From Heterobilharzia americana (Eukaryota > Platyhelminthes > Trematoda > Strigeidida > Schistosomatidae), in NCBI GenBank assembly GCA_944470555.2, contig OX104127.1:162043276-162107275 (forward strand): DNA of 64,000 nucleotides, read 5' to 3'. The translations under genes were made by a program, and so were the position numbers. Under the pieces are notes generated by a model, which was not told where the DNA came from, did no database searches, and saw only the letters and a program-made list of their open reading frames with translations. This document shows, in pieces, positions 49,020-61,402 of the stretch; position 1 is the stretch's first letter; the number at the start of each line of letters is the position of its first letter.

Positions 49020-49300
49020 TGTAGTGTGTATACGCAACAGTATTATTTTCCAATGATTTTCAACGTGATTTGGATAACGTGAGTAGATATCAGCCCCCCC
49101 CCCTTCCACTAGAATATTATAAGCTTAACCAACAAGCACCAACTGAACACACGTCAATTGTAGGTCGGTAAATCAAATGACAAAATGCACAGGATTCGAA
49201 AAGATGTGATCAATCGATTTTTAATGTAAACAAGAGAGTTGAATACAGTTACATAGTGGTATACTCCAGTGGTTCATTGAAGGAGTCAAAAACCTGCTGT
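49020..49300 (-). repeat. LTR-like direct repeat, right copy
   Basis: Partner of the left copy. It contains a short C run near 49,095 and lacks part of the sequence seen in the left copy around 45,290-45,350. The right edge is uncertain. Confidence 0.55.
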
Positions 49301-50138
49301 TTAAGATAGAAATCAGAAAAATAGATACATGGTGTATTTTTTTTCCATTCAAAGTTTCATTTCCTTTTAACAGCATACTATTAGTTCGTTAAGTTATCAG
49401 CTTGAAAATATGCTAGTTGAGAGCATATTTAAAAATGCGCAAGTGTATGTGATTAGTTTGAAGGACAATTTTGAAAGATTAAAACAAGCTGAAAGGGAAG
49501 AAGGTTTCTATAGAAAATTTTATTCATAGCCCAAATATCAATCAGGCAATCGATAAAGGTATGTCTGGAAGTGAGTGAAGTCAATCTGGCTAGCTAACAG
49601 CAATAATCACTATTTGTTGTAACCTTTCTATGCGTAGACTATGTTGCGTTCAGTTGCATCCGCATAACCATTTTCAACTAATTATTTATTTAAAAGACAT
49701 AAGGCTACTCTAATTCTAAAATGAATCCGGTATATATGAAATGATCCAGATATGAGGTAAGGAAAAAGATAATCACAGTATCTTTTGTTCCATTGTAGTT
49801 ATCGAAAATGTATTACCAGCTTAATGTTAAACATTAAATAAAGATTGAATATTTTGTTATAAGATCTCTGAATTCTAATTTCAGTCAGTAGTTAACTACT
49901 TTTTATTTCTACAGTATCGTTCAACTAACGTTGTCTTATAATGAAACTTGTTTTTCTAACATTCACCACTAAAACTAACCAGAATTGTAATGAGGATAAT
50001 ATTTCAAATCATAAGTAATTTGTTCTGTAAACTGAACTCCATGTAATACTCTTTGTTCGATTTGATTAACTCACCTCACTTTACCTTTGATGTATATTAA
50101 ACTTTGCTAGGCGGTATACATTATCCACTTTCCAATTA
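49301..50138. other. Unassigned AT-rich DNA
   Basis: Nothing recognised. Confidence 0.5.
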
Positions 50139-50212
50139 GTGTCATTTAGTGAAGAAATCAATGAATCTTCACAAACCTCCAAACTGTCATATTATTTTGA
50201 TAACCTACTTAG

Positions 50213-50400
50213 TTGTAGCTGGCAGAAAAACCCAGTACGTGCGTTTTGTCCCATTTGGGGCTCGTCAACTGAATGTACCAGCAACTCAATGCGAAGTGAC
50301 TTTGTTCCCAGTGAGACTCGAACCTCTTGCCCATCGCTTCAAACGTCAAGGAGTTATCCACTATGCCGTGGAGGCACGATAGCCACTTCTTGTACAACGC
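50213..50400 (-). ncRNA. Sm-alpha-type SINE with decayed hammerhead ribozyme
   Basis: The minus strand has a tRNA-like head (GCATAGTGGATAACTCC as A-box; GGTTCGAGTCTC as B-box). A hammerhead-like segment follows at about 50,217-50,283. The place of the core CTGATGAG reads TTGACGAG, the stem II hairpin is CCCCAAATGGG, and the GAAAC core reads AAAAC. Schistosome satellite/SINE transcripts of this family are known to carry active hammerheads. The core changes here should abolish cleavage. Confidence 0.7.
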
Positions 50401-50520
50401 GTATTGGTTATTACTATTTATTGGCATACTCTTTATTCTCCGTTATTTTACTGGATCGAATTGTTCGACCCCGGTGAATTAGAAGTAAATCAGCAAATAT
50501 TAATAACCAGTACTCGTTGT

Positions 50521-50700
50521 ACATGAAGTGGTTATCGTGCCTCCAAGGCATAGTGGATAACGCCTTGGTGTTTGAAGCGATGGGTACGAGGTTCCAGTCT
50601 CAGTGAGGACAACACTCCGCACTGAGGTGCAGGTACATCCAGCTGGCGGGTCCCAAATGGGATGAAACGCGCGTCCTAGATTCTTCTACTAGCCACAAGC
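50521..50700 (+). ncRNA. Sm-alpha-type SINE with decayed hammerhead ribozyme, head-to-head partner
   Basis: The tRNA-like head is at about 50,535-50,602 (GCATAGTGGATAACGCC; GAGGTTCCAGTCTC). The hammerhead region is at 50,630-50,697: GGTACATCCAG, then CTGGCGGG where CTGATGAG is expected, the hairpin TCCCAAATGGGA, an intact GAAAC at about 50,664, and a stem I/III closing segment GCGTCCTAGATTC. One core half is intact and the other is mutated, so it is likely inactive. Confidence 0.75.
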
Positions 50701-50709
50701 AAGCAGATC

Positions 50710-51325
50710 ATCATAACTGACATCCAGGCAATATCAAGGTATCTACATAGGAGCTCATATGCCAATAGAGGTTGAACAATTCAATTCAATAAAACAACAG
50801 AGAATTACAAGGCATGTCAATAAATAACAGTGAGGTATTATTTAGCTAGAAAATATTATCTCACTTGTTACAGGATTCATTGTAAAACTCTTTTCCATAC
50901 CAATGACAGTATCTTAAAGTGAATGACCAGACTAATATGGCTAAGCGACATTTAATCGAAAAAAATAAACAGTTTTATATTTTGTGAACAAAATTATTGG
51001 TTACTATACAGAATAGGTATCATTCTAATGCAAACAAAACAAAAATGTACAGTATAAAGTTATCTCACTTAATGAACCTGTGTTGTTTCAGTCTATTCTT
51101 TTCAGTACTTCCCGCATAATTTGTGAAAGGGCCTATATTTTTTAGATAATACATTTACAACAATAAGTATCTGACACATTTCTGAGAACCTGTTGAACAT
51201 GATGTCCACAACCAACTTAAAATTAATAAACTAACTAGCCCAAGTTATCTTACCACATCATCCAGAAGTTATTGTATAGTTGGTTCTTTAATGTAAATGT
51301 TAAAAATATACGTCAGACAAATGTA
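50710..51325. other. Unassigned AT-rich DNA
   Basis: Nothing recognised. Confidence 0.5.
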
Positions 51326-51330
51326 ATTTA

Positions 51331-51789
51331 AAGTTGTTATTCATCGTAGACTGACATCAGTTGGAGGAACAGACGAAATCTGGGAGCATTCGACAGCTGT
51401 TTCGTCCAACTAGTATAGGACCCCTCAGCAGTGCGCACCCAAGAACCCGCCAGCCAGGGGTCGAATGCGAGATATACAGGTTCCGTGGTCAACACGTTAC
51501 CATTGAGACACTGGATCAGAATCCAGTCGTACATATTTCCAACTTCTGTTAGCTCACGATATAGAGCAACCGCCACCCAATGTCATCTTTGAGTAACTGT
51601 CCTCATGACCATCAGGCTTTGCCCCAAACAGTGGGTCGTGGGTGCGCACTGCTGAGGAGTCCCATACTAGTTGGACGAAACAGCTGTCCAGTGCTCCCAG
51701 GTTTCCTTTGTTCCTCCAACTGATGTCAGTCAGTCTACGATGAATAACAACTTGAAATATTTCCAAATCCCCACAACTCCCTCAAAATT
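51331..51789. repeat. Foldback SINE: two inverted heads of ~120 bp around a tRNA-like centre
   Basis: The left head (51,332-51,450: TTATTCATCGTAGACTGACA ... CAGCTGTTTCGTCC ... CTCAGCAGTGCGCACCC) is matched by its reverse complement at 51,632-51,754. The centre holds a tRNA-like unit on the minus strand (RC of GGGGTCGAATGC at about 51,456). Related single-headed SINEs lie at 44,091 and 45,365. Confidence 0.8.
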
Positions 51790-52009
51790 CAAATATAATT
51801 TAATTATTTAAGTCGATAAAAAACTTTAAACTATGTAACTGTTCACTACAAATATGCCTAACAGTTGACTGACTAAAAGCCAATTTCATAAAAATACTCT
51901 ACAATACAAAGATTTTCATTTATTTTAATGACAAATCTAATGTGATAACCGGAAAAATGCAACCAAAGCAAATATGTCATTTTGGTAATTTCTCATCAAA
52001 CTATACAAC

Positions 52010-53170
52010 TAGTCAACAAGAACTGGTGCTAAATCACGCTCCTGTCCACCCCAAGCAAAATGTTATGCCGCATCATCTTGGAGAGACTAAAGGATGCGCT
52101 GGATTCAAAACTACGACCCCAACAGTCTGGCTGGCTTCAGGAAAAACAAATCATGTGCCGACCAAATTGCAACGCTTTGCATCATCATAGAACAGAGTAT
52201 AGAATGGCAGTTAACTCAACTCTCTACCCCAACTTCATCAACTTTGAAAAGACCTTTGACAACATCGACCGAGAAGTGATTTGGCAGGCAGCTGCTTCAA
52301 CACTATGGAATACCACAAACCTTTATCAATCTCATTCAACAACTATATGAAGACGCCGCATGCCAAGTAATTCACAATGGGAAGCTCAGTAATGCCTTTG
52401 AAGTGAAGACAGGAGTGAAACAAGGTTGCCTACTATCCCCCATGATATTCCTGATTGTGGTTGACTGGACTGGACCATGCAGCAAACAGTGGGGAGGGAG
52501 AAGAGGGGGATACTCTGGACTGCGGAAAAGAACCTAGAAGATCTGGATTTTGCCGATGACTTGTGCCTGGTGTCACACAAACTCGAAGATCTACAGGCAA
52601 AAACTAACAAGTTGACAGAAGAGGCAAGGCAGCGAAGACGGGACTTTCTTCGAGTCAACGTAGAAAAGATAGTGGTGATACCCAACCAACACAACCACCA
52701 CCACCAACAACAGGCTCCAATCACCATCAACAGGAGAAACTTAAAGGAAGTTGTCTCTTTCACCTACCTGACTAAACAGCATCGTTTCAACTACAGGCGG
52801 CACAAGCACAGAAGAGGACGTCAAAGCCAAGACTGGAAAAGCAAGACTGGCATTCATTAGACTGAAACCAGAGTGCATATTTGCTTCACTGCACTCAGCA
52901 TGTGGAAAAAGATGGAGACTTTCAACACCAACGTCAAGTCAGTGCTCCTGTATGGTACAGAAACTTGGCGAGTCACGAAACGCATTTCCAACAAAATACA
53001 GACATTCCTCAATAACTACCTGCGCTGTCTTGTTACTGAAGATCAGATGGCCAGAAATAATAAGCAACAAGGAACTGTGGCTGGCAACCAGCCAACCAAG
53101 AACCTATCGCTGAAGAAATCTGCAGAAGGAAGTGGAGATGGATTAAGCATGCACTGAGAAGGCCGAAAAG
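52010..53170 (+). mobile_element. RTE-type LINE RT and C-terminal fragment
   Basis: Landmarks in order: AGFRKNKSCADQIATL near 52,135; NFINFEKTFDNID (52,238-52,270), the motif with the first catalytic Asp; FEVKTGVKQGCLLSPMIF (52,399-52,452); LDFADDLCLVSHKL (about 52,544); PITINRRNLKEVVSFTY; NTNVKSVLLYGTETWRV (about 52,930). It is truncated at 53,170 before the 3' end. Frames shift several times. Confidence 0.85.
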
Positions 53171-53965
53171 ATTCTATCATCTCACAATGAACTCTGATAA
53201 TGAAGTCAAGTCTACCGCAGTTAGTCATGAAGTTCCAGCTGATACAAAAACCTCGACACCTATCACTTAGGATACCACAGGGAATATGCTATAAAGAAAG
53301 ATAACATTTAGATGTATTCCACAATAAGACCAAGAATAAAAGGTGATGAGTTTGAGGGAGATAAGCGTCAAATAAACAACAACTTTTGTCAATACAACGT
53401 TGCTCAATAAATCCTGGTGATTATTCATTCTAATTAACTAGGTAAACAAAGATGCACATACTTATGACATCCTGTTGAAAATTATTTTTAAAAACTTGAT
53501 GTTTTGTCAATTTGACTCACTCTCATTATTAAATCGCCTACAATTGAGTTTCTGATTGATATTACTATTTCTCTAATTAACCACAATTACTTCACCTATG
53601 CAACTATATACATGGTGAACATTCAGTCAGTCAGTAAATATGAATATGAGACTGGTATTACTATGTAACAATCTAAGTAGTCACAAATTGGTTCCACATA
53701 TCAGACTATAAAACAAAAAGATAAAAGATGAAGGAATGAAAATGATACGATCAAAGTGACAGAAAATAAGAGTGGTTCAAAGAAAATAACGAAATGCAAT
53801 TTAACAATGAACATAAAGTTAAGTTGTGGAGATGTATACAACAGTGAAATAGAGTCTGAGAAAAATCACAAAGATCTCCAGCAATCCGTATTCCTACATG
53901 GTACTGTTCTCATAAATTAAATTATATGAAGCCTGTTAAATCCACTAAACTCAAACGCTTCTACT
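53171..53965. other. Unassigned AT-rich DNA
   Basis: Nothing recognised. Confidence 0.5.
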
Positions 53966-53971
53966 GCACAT

Positions 53972-56900
53972 GTATTTGTCCCCTGGGTACTTAGTGAAAC
54001 ATAGGGTTTCAGTAGCACGTCGCCATTTCACTCTCTTCTCCACAGTCCCTCCAACCTGGCTCCACCAATGCCCACAAGCTATCATTTCATCTTCACATGA
54101 TCTCCTCCATATCAACGTCACCTCGGATGACCAACTAGTCGTTTCCCATTCAACTTCCATTCGACACCATGACCCGGTCTGGTGCGTGATGTCACCGAAT
54201 GGTTTTCTAAATGTATTCCCAATCCAGTCCATCTCCACCTTCTTCTTCTCCTGCAAATTTGTTGGGTGATGGGTTCATGGTTGGTTTATTGTCAGGACAG
54301 AGTGAGTCCCACCTTGCTTATTCCTTCTGGTCATCTGATCTTCAACATCGAGTGAGCGTAGACAGTAGCTGTTGATGAGTGACTGTAGTTTGTTGGAAAT
54401 ACTTTTCATGACGTACCAAGCATCTCAACCATCACACTGAAGCACTAAATTCCTTCACTGAATTACTGTCGAAAATCCCGATCTTGTTGTTTGTGCTGAG
54501 TGGAGCAGATCTCAACACCGATTTCAGATTACTGAAAGACTATCTTGCCTTTCCGATCCCGTCTGGCTATGACATCCTCATCCGTACCTGCAACGCCTGT
54601 AGTTGAAACGATGATTGCTAGCTTGGTGGGTAGGTGGAACAGACTACTACGCATAGATTCCTCCCGTTCATGGTGATCGCTGCTTATTCTTGTCCACGGT
54701 GTGGTTGGTTGGACATATTCACCACCTCTGTCTTCTCTACGTAAACACGAAGGAAGTTCGGTCTTCACTGTCTCGTCTCGCCTCTTCTGTCAACTTGTTG
54801 ATTTTTACCAGTAGATCTTCGAGTTTGTGAGACAAGTCATGAGACATACTTCATCATCGGCGAAATACAAATCTTCTAGTGTCTTTTCATCAGCCAAACA
54901 GCATACGCCAATCTTCTCACAGCTCCTCTCAGCTGTTTCTTGCATGATCCAGTCCAGTCAGGTTAACCACAATCAGGAAAATGATCGATGATAGTAGGCA
55001 GCAGCCCTCTCTTGTCATACTCCTGTCTTCACTCCACTTCACTTCACTTCACTTCACTTCAATAGCGTCACTGAGCTTTCCATTGTAAATCATTCGGCAT
55101 GTAGCATCATATAGCATATAGCAGAAAGCTGAAGTTGAATGAGGTTGATAGACGTTTGTATCACTAAAACCATAGTGTTGAAGCAACTGATAGTCAAATT
55201 AATTCTCGGTCGACTCTGTCAAAGACCCTTTCAACGTTGATGAAGTTGGAGTGAGGTAGAGAATTGACTGACATTCTATACCCTGTTGTATGATGATGCA
55301 TAGTGTTGCGTCGCGCTGTGTTGAGTTGCAATTTGATCCACACATGATTCGTTCTCCCTGAAGCCAGCCAGCCAGCCTGTTTCGGTCGTATTTTGAATGC
55401 GGAGCAGTTTTAAACTTCTCCAGGATGATGAGGTGTATTTTTTCTTTAAGGTGGACAGGGTGGAGTATGATTCCTCACCAGTTCTTGCAAGAAATTAGTT
55501 CTCTCTTCTTTCGCAGTTTGACAAGGTAGCTTGTCTTCCATTCAAACACCAGGTACCTCCCCTTCCCTTCCCTGCCTGCCTTCCTTCCTGCCTTCCAATC
55601 CCTGTGCAACAGTGATGTAAGTGTGTCCGCTGTTGTCTCTGTGTCTGTTTTCAGTGCTCTTGGTGTAACACCATCTGGTACTACTACTTTCCCAGATTTC
55701 AACAGCTTTATGGCGTTCATGACTTCGGCTTTTGTCGGAGGGCTTGTGTTCACTGATTTTTCTGTGATTGGGTTGCTGGTGGTATTTCTGGATGTGTTGG
55801 AGGTGGTGATGGTAATTGATTCAAGAGTTTTTTGAAGTGGTCAGTCCATCGTTTCCTTAGTTTCTCCTCTTTGGCGGTAACTAGGTTTCATTCACCATCT
55901 TTCATTGATTTCATCTGCTTTGGTCTCTTCCTAGATAGTAACCTGGTTATTTCATATAATGTTTTCAGGTCTGTGTCTGTGCTGCATGCAGCCTGTTCTG
56001 ATTCGCTGGCGAGTGTGTCGTAGAAGTGCCCCTTGTCTTTCTGCACACCTTTCTTTACCTCTTTATCCAGTGATTTATACGTTGTCTGTACTCTCTCGAG
56101 ATTGTAATGAAGTCGATCTGATTTCTAGTGTAGTGAGATCCATACCGCTCTCTCAATATCCCTATGTTTGTGAGCACTGTACCCGACCGAAAAATTGTCG
56201 AATGCGCAGATGTCTACAAACAGTTATACATTCTCCTTCATTTCACCAAATGCTTATCGATCCATGATGAATTCTCTTCCTGTGTTCTCCACTCCCACTT
56301 TCGCATTCATATCAACCCACCTATTAGAATTTCGATGTCACCAACTGGAGTGGTGTCTTGTCCTGTACTGATTACAGTTGTCTGTAGAATCCCTCCTTCT
56401 TCTCTTCACCTGCATTATTTGTGGGTGCATAGTGTAGCATAGCGTAGCCTAGTGTAGTGTAGTGTAGTGTAGTGTAGCATAGCATAGTATCATTGTGACT
56501 CTCCCTCCTTTCGAGTTGAATCTTGCTGTGATGATGGTGATCCTGAGGATGAGATTGGTTCCCACTGTATGAGAGAGAGAGAGACAGAGACAGAGAGAGC
56601 GTTCGATGCTGTTGGGGACATGATGATGGCCACTGGACAACTCAGTGTGCTGTTCTCGTGGTTGTCGTCTGTGTGACAATATTGGAGTAGATAATTGACT
56701 CTTCACTAGTTGACAGTTTGGAGAGTCCACTTCTATTCCATCTGCAGATTCTTCACAGATTCCTTCTCTTTTGCAATCTGGGCAGTCTTGCTAAGTTTAA
56801 ACATATTGCGGACATTCCATATCCGCACGTTTACTTTCTCTTTTACCGAGAGAGAGAAGACACATCGGCCAATTGGCTTCCCTATGGCTTTTACCAACCG

Positions 56901-57066
56901 ACGTCATTTCATCTTTCCGATTCCAGTGAGGAATAGGTTCGTTTTTATTTTTATATTTTCTTTGTGCTTTGAAGTTTCTTTAGCGGTTGGATTGGTTTTA
57001 TAAAGGTAGGTTTGCTTGTTGTATACCCAACCTTCCCGGTTAGTAACTAGTGAACCAGTTAACTAG
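53972..57066 (-). mobile_element. RTE-type LINE, nearly full-length but broken; left arm of second inverted repeat
   Basis: The 5' end is at about 57,066 and the 3' end at 53,972. It holds a damaged endonuclease (56,150-56,900), the RT entry block MNAIKLLKSGKVVVPDG at 55,660-55,720, a decayed RT body (54,800-55,450, FADD equivalent near 54,860), and the C-terminal end NTFRKPFGDITHQ near 54,190. Paired positions with 60,693-63,912 sum to 117,844 over 55,475-56,442, with indels elsewhere. It contains small expanded repeats: (CTTCA)n near 55,035 and (GTAGT)n near 56,430-56,480. Confidence 0.85.
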
Positions 57067-57690
57067 GCGATGTTCTACACATTAACTGCATGAACCTTAT
57101 TGCTAGTTGCATTTCATGAGCTTGAATACCAGCGTAGATAATGTGGTTTTGATTATTAGGAGCAGTTTATGAAGTGACGGAGTAGGATTGGTTGACAGGA
57201 TAATACGAAATATGAGAAACACTACTAGTTCAATGAGACACTGACTGAAAACGAATAGTGACTGTTCTTCCTTAGACCTGATGCTTCACTGACCTATGAA
57301 AATTAGAACACGAGACCTGCCTGTGATCATAAGGGAGACAACTTTATTATTTTGGTATTTATATTTCCCAATGAATGTAAAATAAAATAAGTTTGGTTCA
57401 TCTGACTTTTCTCTATTTAGTGCTAATAGCGTTTTCAAAGTCATAGTAAACCGAAATTTACAATAACCTCCAAGTTTATATATGATAACTTGACAAATGT
57501 TTTCCGGCACAGGTGATTCTGCATTGACAGAATTGTAGAATAAGGATGATGTGCATACGTAGTATGTTGTATGTGATCAGTGTATGAATTACAGATTGAG
57601 ATTTGCATACACACATATATATATATATGCTTGTAGTTCTTATCATATGTATGTTGGTTATGTCGGGATATGAGGCCAATTGAAACCAGG
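57067..57690. other. Unassigned DNA with a short (AT)n
   Basis: Nothing recognised except a small AT run at 57,616-57,629. Confidence 0.5.
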
Positions 57691-57699
57691 TCAAACTAT

Positions 57700-58340
57700 G
57701 TTCTACTCCTCATTCCTTCCTATTTACACAATTTTGATTCCACTCTGTAATGGGAAAAGATTCTGTTATCAGATGTTCTTTATAATTTCTAAAGCCACTT
57801 TTCTAAATAATTTCGATATTGTCAAAATCAACCCTGTGACCTGAAATCATGACATGTAGAGCTAAGTTTTTAAGTTTTTTTTTCAGTTCTACTGAATTTC
57901 TAGGTGGTCGAGTGAGAGCTGTTTGGTGTTCATTTTTCCTAATTTTGGTTTCACAGGAAGTTTGTCCTATGTATACTGCATCATAGTCTGAGCATTTTAT
58001 TTTATAAACACAATTAGATTGTGAATCTAGGAGGGATCTGGTCCTTCAAATGAACTAAGGTGGTCTGTAATATGTTTGATGTTCTGTAGAACACTCTGAT
58101 GATATTGTATTCGTTGAACACTTTGCTAATTTCATCCGATGTGTGTGTGATCTGTAAGGGATAACTGTTGTTGAGGCCTGTGATTTAAGAGTATTTCTAC
58201 CATGTGATCTGATGTTATTTTCTATCTCTCTCTCTGATTTTCATTCATTACTAGAGTGTGTGCTCTCCTCAAGAGACTGGAGGTAACAAAAACCTTAGCA
58301 TTGATTGGATGTGATGAATTGAAATCTAAATAGTTGTTTG
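57700..58340 (-). mobile_element. Penelope-like element relic with GIY-YIG endonuclease motif
   Basis: On the minus strand, CSDYDAVYIGQTSCETKIR (about 57,938-57,995) matches the GIY-YIG start found at the end of Penelope-like elements (VYIGQT with a following Arg). It is followed by EHQTAL and, near 57,820, LHVMISGHRVDFDN, the conserved H...GH...DFDN block. Upstream, YNIIRVFYRTSNILQ corresponds to the linker between RT and endonuclease. RT itself is missing. Frameshifts are present. Confidence 0.75.
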
Positions 58341-58377
58341 AATGTGTTGGTTTCCTGAAAATTACATAATATTTTTT

Positions 58378-59187
58378 TCCCATGGGTTTCTAGTAGAATA
58401 TAGGGATTCAGTAGCACGTCACCATTTCACTCTCTTCTTTACAGTATTTCCAACACGACTACACCAATGACCACAACCTTTCATTTCTACCTCACACAAT
58501 CTCCTCCATCTCACCCTCGCCTCAGACGCCCAACTCGTCACTTCCCAATTGGGTTCCACTCAACGGCCTGGCCTAGTCAGTGATGTCCCAAAATGGTCTT
58601 CTCAGTGTATGACCAACCCAATCCAATACATCTCCACTTTCTCCTTCCACAGTTTTGTTGGTCGATAGGTTCTTGATTGGTTCGTTGTCAGGACAGAGTG
58701 AGTCCCACCTTGCTCATTCTTTCTGGTCATCTGACCTTCAGTATCGAGTGAGCGTAGACAGTAGCTATTGATGAATGACTGTAGTTTGTTGGAAGTGCTT
58801 TACATGACGTGCCAAGTTTCTAAACCATCACATAGAAGCAGTGAGTTGACTGAATTGGTGTTGAAAATCCGGATGTTGTTGTTTGTGCTGAGTGGAGCAG
58901 ATCTCCACACTGATATCAGATTAATGAAAGTCTGTCCTGCTTTTACATCTTCGTCTGCGCCACCGCCTGTATTTGAAACTATGCTGACTAAGTGGTAGGT
59001 GAAACAGACTGCTTCATTTTGGTTTCTCCCGTTGATGGTGATTAGTGCTTGTTGTTGATGCTGTTGTTGGCTTGGTATCTTCATCACCTCCGTCTTCTTT
59101 ACACTCACTTGAAGTCCCGTCTTCGCTACCTCTTCTATCTACTTTACTGGTTTTCGCCTGTAGATCTTCGAGTTTGTGCGACATTAA
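58378..59187 (-). mobile_element. RTE-type LINE 3' fragment
   Basis: The minus-strand 3' third of an RTE copy. It includes ITINGRNQNEAVCFTY, GGGADEDVKAG and FNTNSVNSLLLCDGLETW (58,800-59,108). Its truncated 5' side borders the tetranucleotide array. Confidence 0.8.
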
Positions 59188-59201
59188 ACGTACTTACTTA
59201 C

Positions 59202-59784
<583 letters not shown>

Positions 59785-60690
59785 AATATCCATTTTCATT
59801 CCATTTAACAAGACAATCAAGGAAAAACTTCATCATTTATATGCAGTTTTCCTTCAGAAAATAAACTCACTAGGTCAATTGTTGAACACTTAGTTTCACT
59901 GGTCGACTAAAAGACAAAATTGTTCAATAAGGTTTGTCTAACCACAAGAAACTAAGATTGTAATTTAAAACTTCTATCTTCATGGCTGATGACCTTGAGT
60001 GGTGATATCGATTTTCGCTGGTTCCATCGGTTAAAAGTTAGCTGTCTAACTAAATGAATTAGAGCTTTATCTAATTATTTATTGATCGGAAGTCAACTAT
60101 ATCACATGAAGACAATTATAAATGTAACGGTAAAAAAAATACAGACTGTTTACGTATCATGAGTAGTCAACTATATGAAGTCTTCAAGTCCATCACTATA
60201 GATAGCTGTCGGTAAACAGTAGTTGATAAATATCCTGATTATCACTTGTTATTTCACATGGAGAATTAGCACTAAGGAGAACAGTTTACCTTATTATTAT
60301 AAATATAATGACTGTTATTATTACCATTATTATTGTGTGAAATTACTGCCTAAATTAACATGATTATGGGTTTTTTGTTTCCGCCATCGTTATGAAAATT
60401 AAATGTTTCTACTACAATGATGCTTCAACCTCCATGATGTAACTACGTTCTTGTAGGCATCTTCCTGATCACATCATGACATCCCACAGTTTTCTTACCA
60501 ATCCATTATTATTATTGTTGTTGTAATTACTTTGACAAAGTTGTATTACTCGGTAGCATGATCTTTATCTCAAACACAGCTTCATAAGTATAATCAAATG
60601 AATGGTAAACTTAGTTGGTCATTATTCTTCTACAATGGAAAATTATGCATTCTTAGTCTTGGCAAAATATTCTCTTGTCAATACGCCCTT
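59785..60690. other. Unassigned AT-rich DNA
   Basis: Nothing recognised. Small ATT-type runs lie near 60,290-60,340. Confidence 0.5.
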
Positions 60691-61334
60691 TCAACCTCGC
60701 CTGGCTAAATAGTTCACTAGTTACTAACCGGTCCTAAGCCAGGATAAAAAGGGAAGTTTGGGCATACGGCTAGCAAACCGCCAGCCCCTTCCCCCCAAGA
60801 AAACCAATCCAATTACTAAAGAAACTTCAAAACGCAAAGAATATATAAAAATAAAAACTAACCTATTCCTCACTGGAATCGGAAAGATGAAATGACGCCG
60901 GTTGGTGAAAGCCATAGGGAAGCAAGTCAGCCGATGTATCTTATCTCTCTCGACGAAAGTGAAAATAAGAATAGAAACATGGGATATCCGCACCGTGTAT
61001 GAACCTAGCAAGACTGGCTAGAATGCAAAGGAGATGAGGAGGTACGGCATGGAAGTGGTAGGAATCTGTGAATAATCTGCAGATGGAATAGAATTGGACT
61101 CTCCAAACTGTCAACTACTGAGGAGTCAATTATCTACTCCAATATTGTCACACAGACGACAACCACGAGAACAGCACACTGAGTTCTCCAGTGGCCATCA
61201 TCATGTCCCCAACAGCATCGAACGCTCTCTCTTCTCTCTCTCTCTCTCATACAGTGGGAACCAATCTCATCCTCAGGATCACCATCATGACAGCAAGATT
61301 CAACTCGAAAGGAGGGAGAGTCACAATGATACAA

Positions 61335-61402
61335 TGCTACGCTACACTACACTACACTACACTACACTACACTACACTACACTACACTACACTACACTAC
61401 AT
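61335..61402. repeat. (CTACA)n pentanucleotide tract inside the RTE endonuclease
   Basis: About 13 pure CTACA units within the codons that should read QCYAPTN. The other arm (56,430-56,485) has fewer and interrupted units, and the copies of the first inverted repeat have one or two. Confidence 0.9.

Larger units (their letters stand above)
45077..49300 (-). mobile_element. Ty3/gypsy-type LTR retrotransposon relic (CHCC Gag group), RT deleted
   Basis: Two direct copies of an LTR-like segment (about 45,077-45,365 plus 45,881-45,930, and 49,020-49,300) flank a minus-strand interior. From right to left it reads Gag, nucleocapsid, protease, a fragment of RNase H, then integrase and its tail. The Gag motif C-X2-H-X9-C-X3-C is the unusual form known from the CsRn1/Kabuki/Boudicca group. 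Most of RT and RNase H is absent, and stops are frequent. The left LTR is split by a SINE insertion. LTR termini are approximate because the copies have diverged. Confidence 0.75.

Noticed and set aside
51660..51755. Hammerhead ribozyme in the foldback SINE (CTGATG on the minus-to-plus head)
   Set aside because: CTGATG is present, but there is no paired GAAA half core at the right distance.
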